From BOG-1184 sp964651515 (GTDB lineage Bacteria; Fibrobacterota; Chitinivibrionia; Chitinivibrionales; Chitinispirillaceae): DNA of 16,378 bases. The notes below the pieces were generated by a model, which did no database searches, was not told the DNA's origin, and was given only the letters and a program-made list of their open reading frames with translations. The position numbers and the translations under genes are program-made. Of the stretch, positions 14,972 to 16,378 are shown one piece after another (positions within the stretch are counted from its first letter, which is position 1; each line of letters starts with the position of its first letter). The stretch lies in assembly GCA_964651515.1 (NCBI GenBank), contig CAZYYB010000073.1, positions 1 through 16,378 of the forward strand, written 5' to 3'.

Positions 14972-15058
14972 TTTTCGCAGAGGCCCCGGGGGTCCCCCCC
15001 CGCAGAGGTTAGTTATGAAGCACTCCCAACTCGCGGGGGTGACCCGGCTCGGCCATCC
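14972..15058 (-). repeat. 87-nt dispersed repeat, copy B
   Basis: The reverse complement of copy A at 5998-6084, colinear without gaps with about 14 differences by hand. It overlaps the last 44 or so bases of the MFS transporter gene, which reads through it. As with copy A, the GGATGGCC end is the one nearest the gene, and the element reads in the gene's direction. Immediately beyond it lies a near-palindrome ACAATTCCGGGATTGT (14949-14964), which copy A lacks. Confidence 0.8.
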
Positions 15059-16290
15059 ATAAGAATTTCATTTTCTTCTTGATATTTATCTCCTTTCTTC
15101 CCCCTCATCCCGACCCATATCGGCACCGCACACAGCAAAAGCGAAATACCGGCTACCGGCGTCAGCCAGAACAGATGATAGTTGACCCGCAAATCAGGTC
15201 CGGTAAAAAGATCCATCACGAATCCGCAGAACAGGTTGCCGGTGAAATTGGCGATCCCCGAGGTCGTCATGGCGAACAGCTGGTGCACCCCGCTCCGCGA
15301 CTGTTTGTCGCAGAAACGGTCGAGGTAGATGGAGGCCGAGGCATAGATGAAGGTGTAGGAGAGGCCGTGCACCGAGAGGCCGAGCATGACCAGCCACGGC
15401 GGGCCGCCGAGTGCGGCCGTGACATACCGGAAAATATCGAGCGCCATGCCGATCACGATGATTTTGCGCGTGCCGAAGCGCATGAGGAACCACCCCAGAA
15501 GCCCCATGGCAAACACCTCGGGAACCTGGCCCAGGCTCATGACCGGCATGATGTTCCGGTCCGCGAACCCTATGGCGTGCAGGAACGGGGCCGTGCCGAA
15601 GAAGTAGAACCGGTAGAAGAACGAGAGAAAGAACATGAAGATGAAGAGCCGCAGGACGGCCGGATTTTTGAGCACCCGGAGCTGCAGGAGCGGCACGTGG
15701 TCGGACGTTGCGGCACGCCTTCCCGATGAGGGGAGCGTAAACGAGTAGAGACCAAGCACCAGTGAAGAGATGCCCGCGAGGATGAGGGCATCCGGTAATC
15801 GATCGGCCGCAAGCCCCGCGCCGCCCCGGCGCATCCAGAGATAGCTGAAGACCCAGGCGACGACGATCCAGCCGATGGTGCCGTACACGCGGATCGATCC
15901 GAATTTGTGCCGCGCATCTGTCGAGTGGTGGAAGATGATCGCATTGGTCAGGGCGAACGTCGGGGCGCTGATCATGGTATAGCCGAAGTAGAGCGCCATG
16001 ACCGGCCAGAAACTGCGCTGTACGGCAAAGGCCAGCATGAGTGCGCCGCCGGCAAGCTGCAGTATCCCCAGCAGCCGTTCGGCCCGGACGTACCGGTCGG
16101 CGACGAGCGACGCGCAGAGCGGCGCGGCGATCGAGCCCGCCGCGGTCACGGACAGGATGATGCCGGTCTGCATGCCGGTAAAGTGGAGGAAATTTTTTAG
16201 ATAGAGGCTCAGCACCGGCGTGAACGCGCCCGCGATGAAGAATTGCAGGAACATCATGGCGGCGAGGCGGGATTTAAGGAGGGAGTTCAA
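15013..16290 (-). CDS. MFS transporter, nucleoside:H+ symporter (NupG-like) type
   Basis: An inner-membrane permease, by family probably importing nucleosides or similar compounds with protons. The 425-residue product shows about 12 membrane helices. Family features are the start with MMFLQFFIAGAF, DRYVRAERLL after helix 2, GSIRVYGTIGWIV (about 130-142) in the helix 4-5 region, and a central charged loop near 205-225. The start is TTG at 16290 with no convincing ribosome site; ATG codons at residues 11-12 are the alternative. The last 15 residues (MDGRAGSPPRVGSAS) are encoded by repeat copy B, so the natural C terminus probably ended near KYQEENEIL. Substrate is inferred from family only. Confidence 0.9.
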   Translation of the reverse strand: MNSLLKSRLAAMMFLQFFIAGAFTPVLSLYLKNFLHFTGMQTGIILSVTAAGSIAAPLCASLVADRYVRAERLLGILQLAGGALMLAFAVQRSFWPVMALYFGYTMISAPTFALTNAIIFHHSTDARHKFGSIRVYGTIGWIVVAWVFSYLWMRRGGAGLAADRLPDALILAGISSLVLGLYSFTLPSSGRRAATSDHVPLLQLRVLKNPAVLRLFIFMFFLSFFYRFYFFGTAPFLHAIGFADRNIMPVMSLGQVPEVFAMGLLGWFLMRFGTRKIIVIGMALDIFRYVTAALGGPPWLVMLGLSVHGLSYTFIYASASIYLDRFCDKQSRSGVHQLFAMTTSGIANFTGNLFCGFVMDLFTGPDLRVNYHLFWLTPVAGISLLLCAVPIWVGMRGKKGDKYQEENEILMDGRAGSPPRVGSAS

Positions 16291-16332
16291 CGATGAGCGG
16301 CTTTCAGGGTCCGAAGAAAACGGGTTACTACT

Positions 16333-16373
16333 CAGGTACTCCGCCCCACAATGGGTTGGGGCAGGAATACCTG
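16333..16373. repeat. Imperfect long inverted repeat upstream of the transporter gene
   Basis: CAGGTACTCCGCCCC (16333-16347) pairs with 16358-16373 with one mismatch and one bulge, around a 10-nt loop that can itself pair (CCCA/TGGG). It lies about 45 nt upstream of the TTG start at the window edge. It could be the terminator of a gene outside the window, a regulatory leader or a dispersed palindromic repeat. No T-tract is visible within the window. Confidence 0.45.
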
Positions 16374-16378
16374 GGATA

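Overview
The window reads as ordinary chromosomal DNA from a GC-rich (about 60% by eye) bacterium with an outer envelope. One protein has a clear lipoprotein signal, and another looks like an exported thioredoxin-fold fusion. Housekeeping genes dominate: proC, an HU/IHF-type protein, groES-groEL, ettA, a cold-shock protein, queA and a TrpB2-type tryptophan synthase. No rRNA, tRNA, integrase, transposase or CRISPR array is visible. The phylum cannot be settled from the sequence alone. The flavour suits an environmental Gram-negative outside the best-studied Proteobacteria, such as a Fibrobacterota- or Spirochaetota-like lineage, but this is a guess.

Layout. Bases 1-940 hold the tail of an unidentified gene followed by proC (+). 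An HU-like gene runs convergently on the minus strand (986-1306). Bases 1307-1790 hold no protein gene. They contain the HU promoter, a very strong minus-strand terminator with no gene feeding it (a candidate small RNA), and the groESL promoter. groES and groEL follow, then a small membrane protein and ettA. Bases 5998-6656 carry an 87-nt repeat, a DUF4404-like gene and a poly-G tract. A minus-strand cold-shock gene, a small lipoprotein gene, a possible 52-residue minus-strand ORF and queA come next. After queA are a short candidate transcript ending in a terminator, a structured leader, and a 217-residue protein of unknown function closed by two tandem terminators. The minus-strand trpB2-type gene follows. 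Its upstream region is shared with a divergent two-gene operon: a 767-residue exported fusion (degenerate metallophosphoesterase, thioredoxin-fold domain, Cys-rich segment, second thioredoxin-like region) whose stop overlaps the start of a membrane-anchored family 2 glycosyltransferase. A hairpin-rich spacer and a NupG-like MFS transporter gene (-) close the window.

How the parts relate. groES-groEL is a classic operon and ettA is a translation factor, so the left half is a protein synthesis and folding neighbourhood. The most distinctive material is the 11396-14799 operon, an unusual envelope protein coupled to a glycosyltransferase. The other distinctive item is an 87-nt repeat present twice, at 5998-6084 (+) and 14972-15058 (-), each time at the 3' end of a gene and in the same orientation relative to it. 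The second copy supplies the last 15 codons of the transporter gene. I see no defence system or obvious mobile element. The novelty candidates are the repeat, the orphan RNA signals and the fusion protein.
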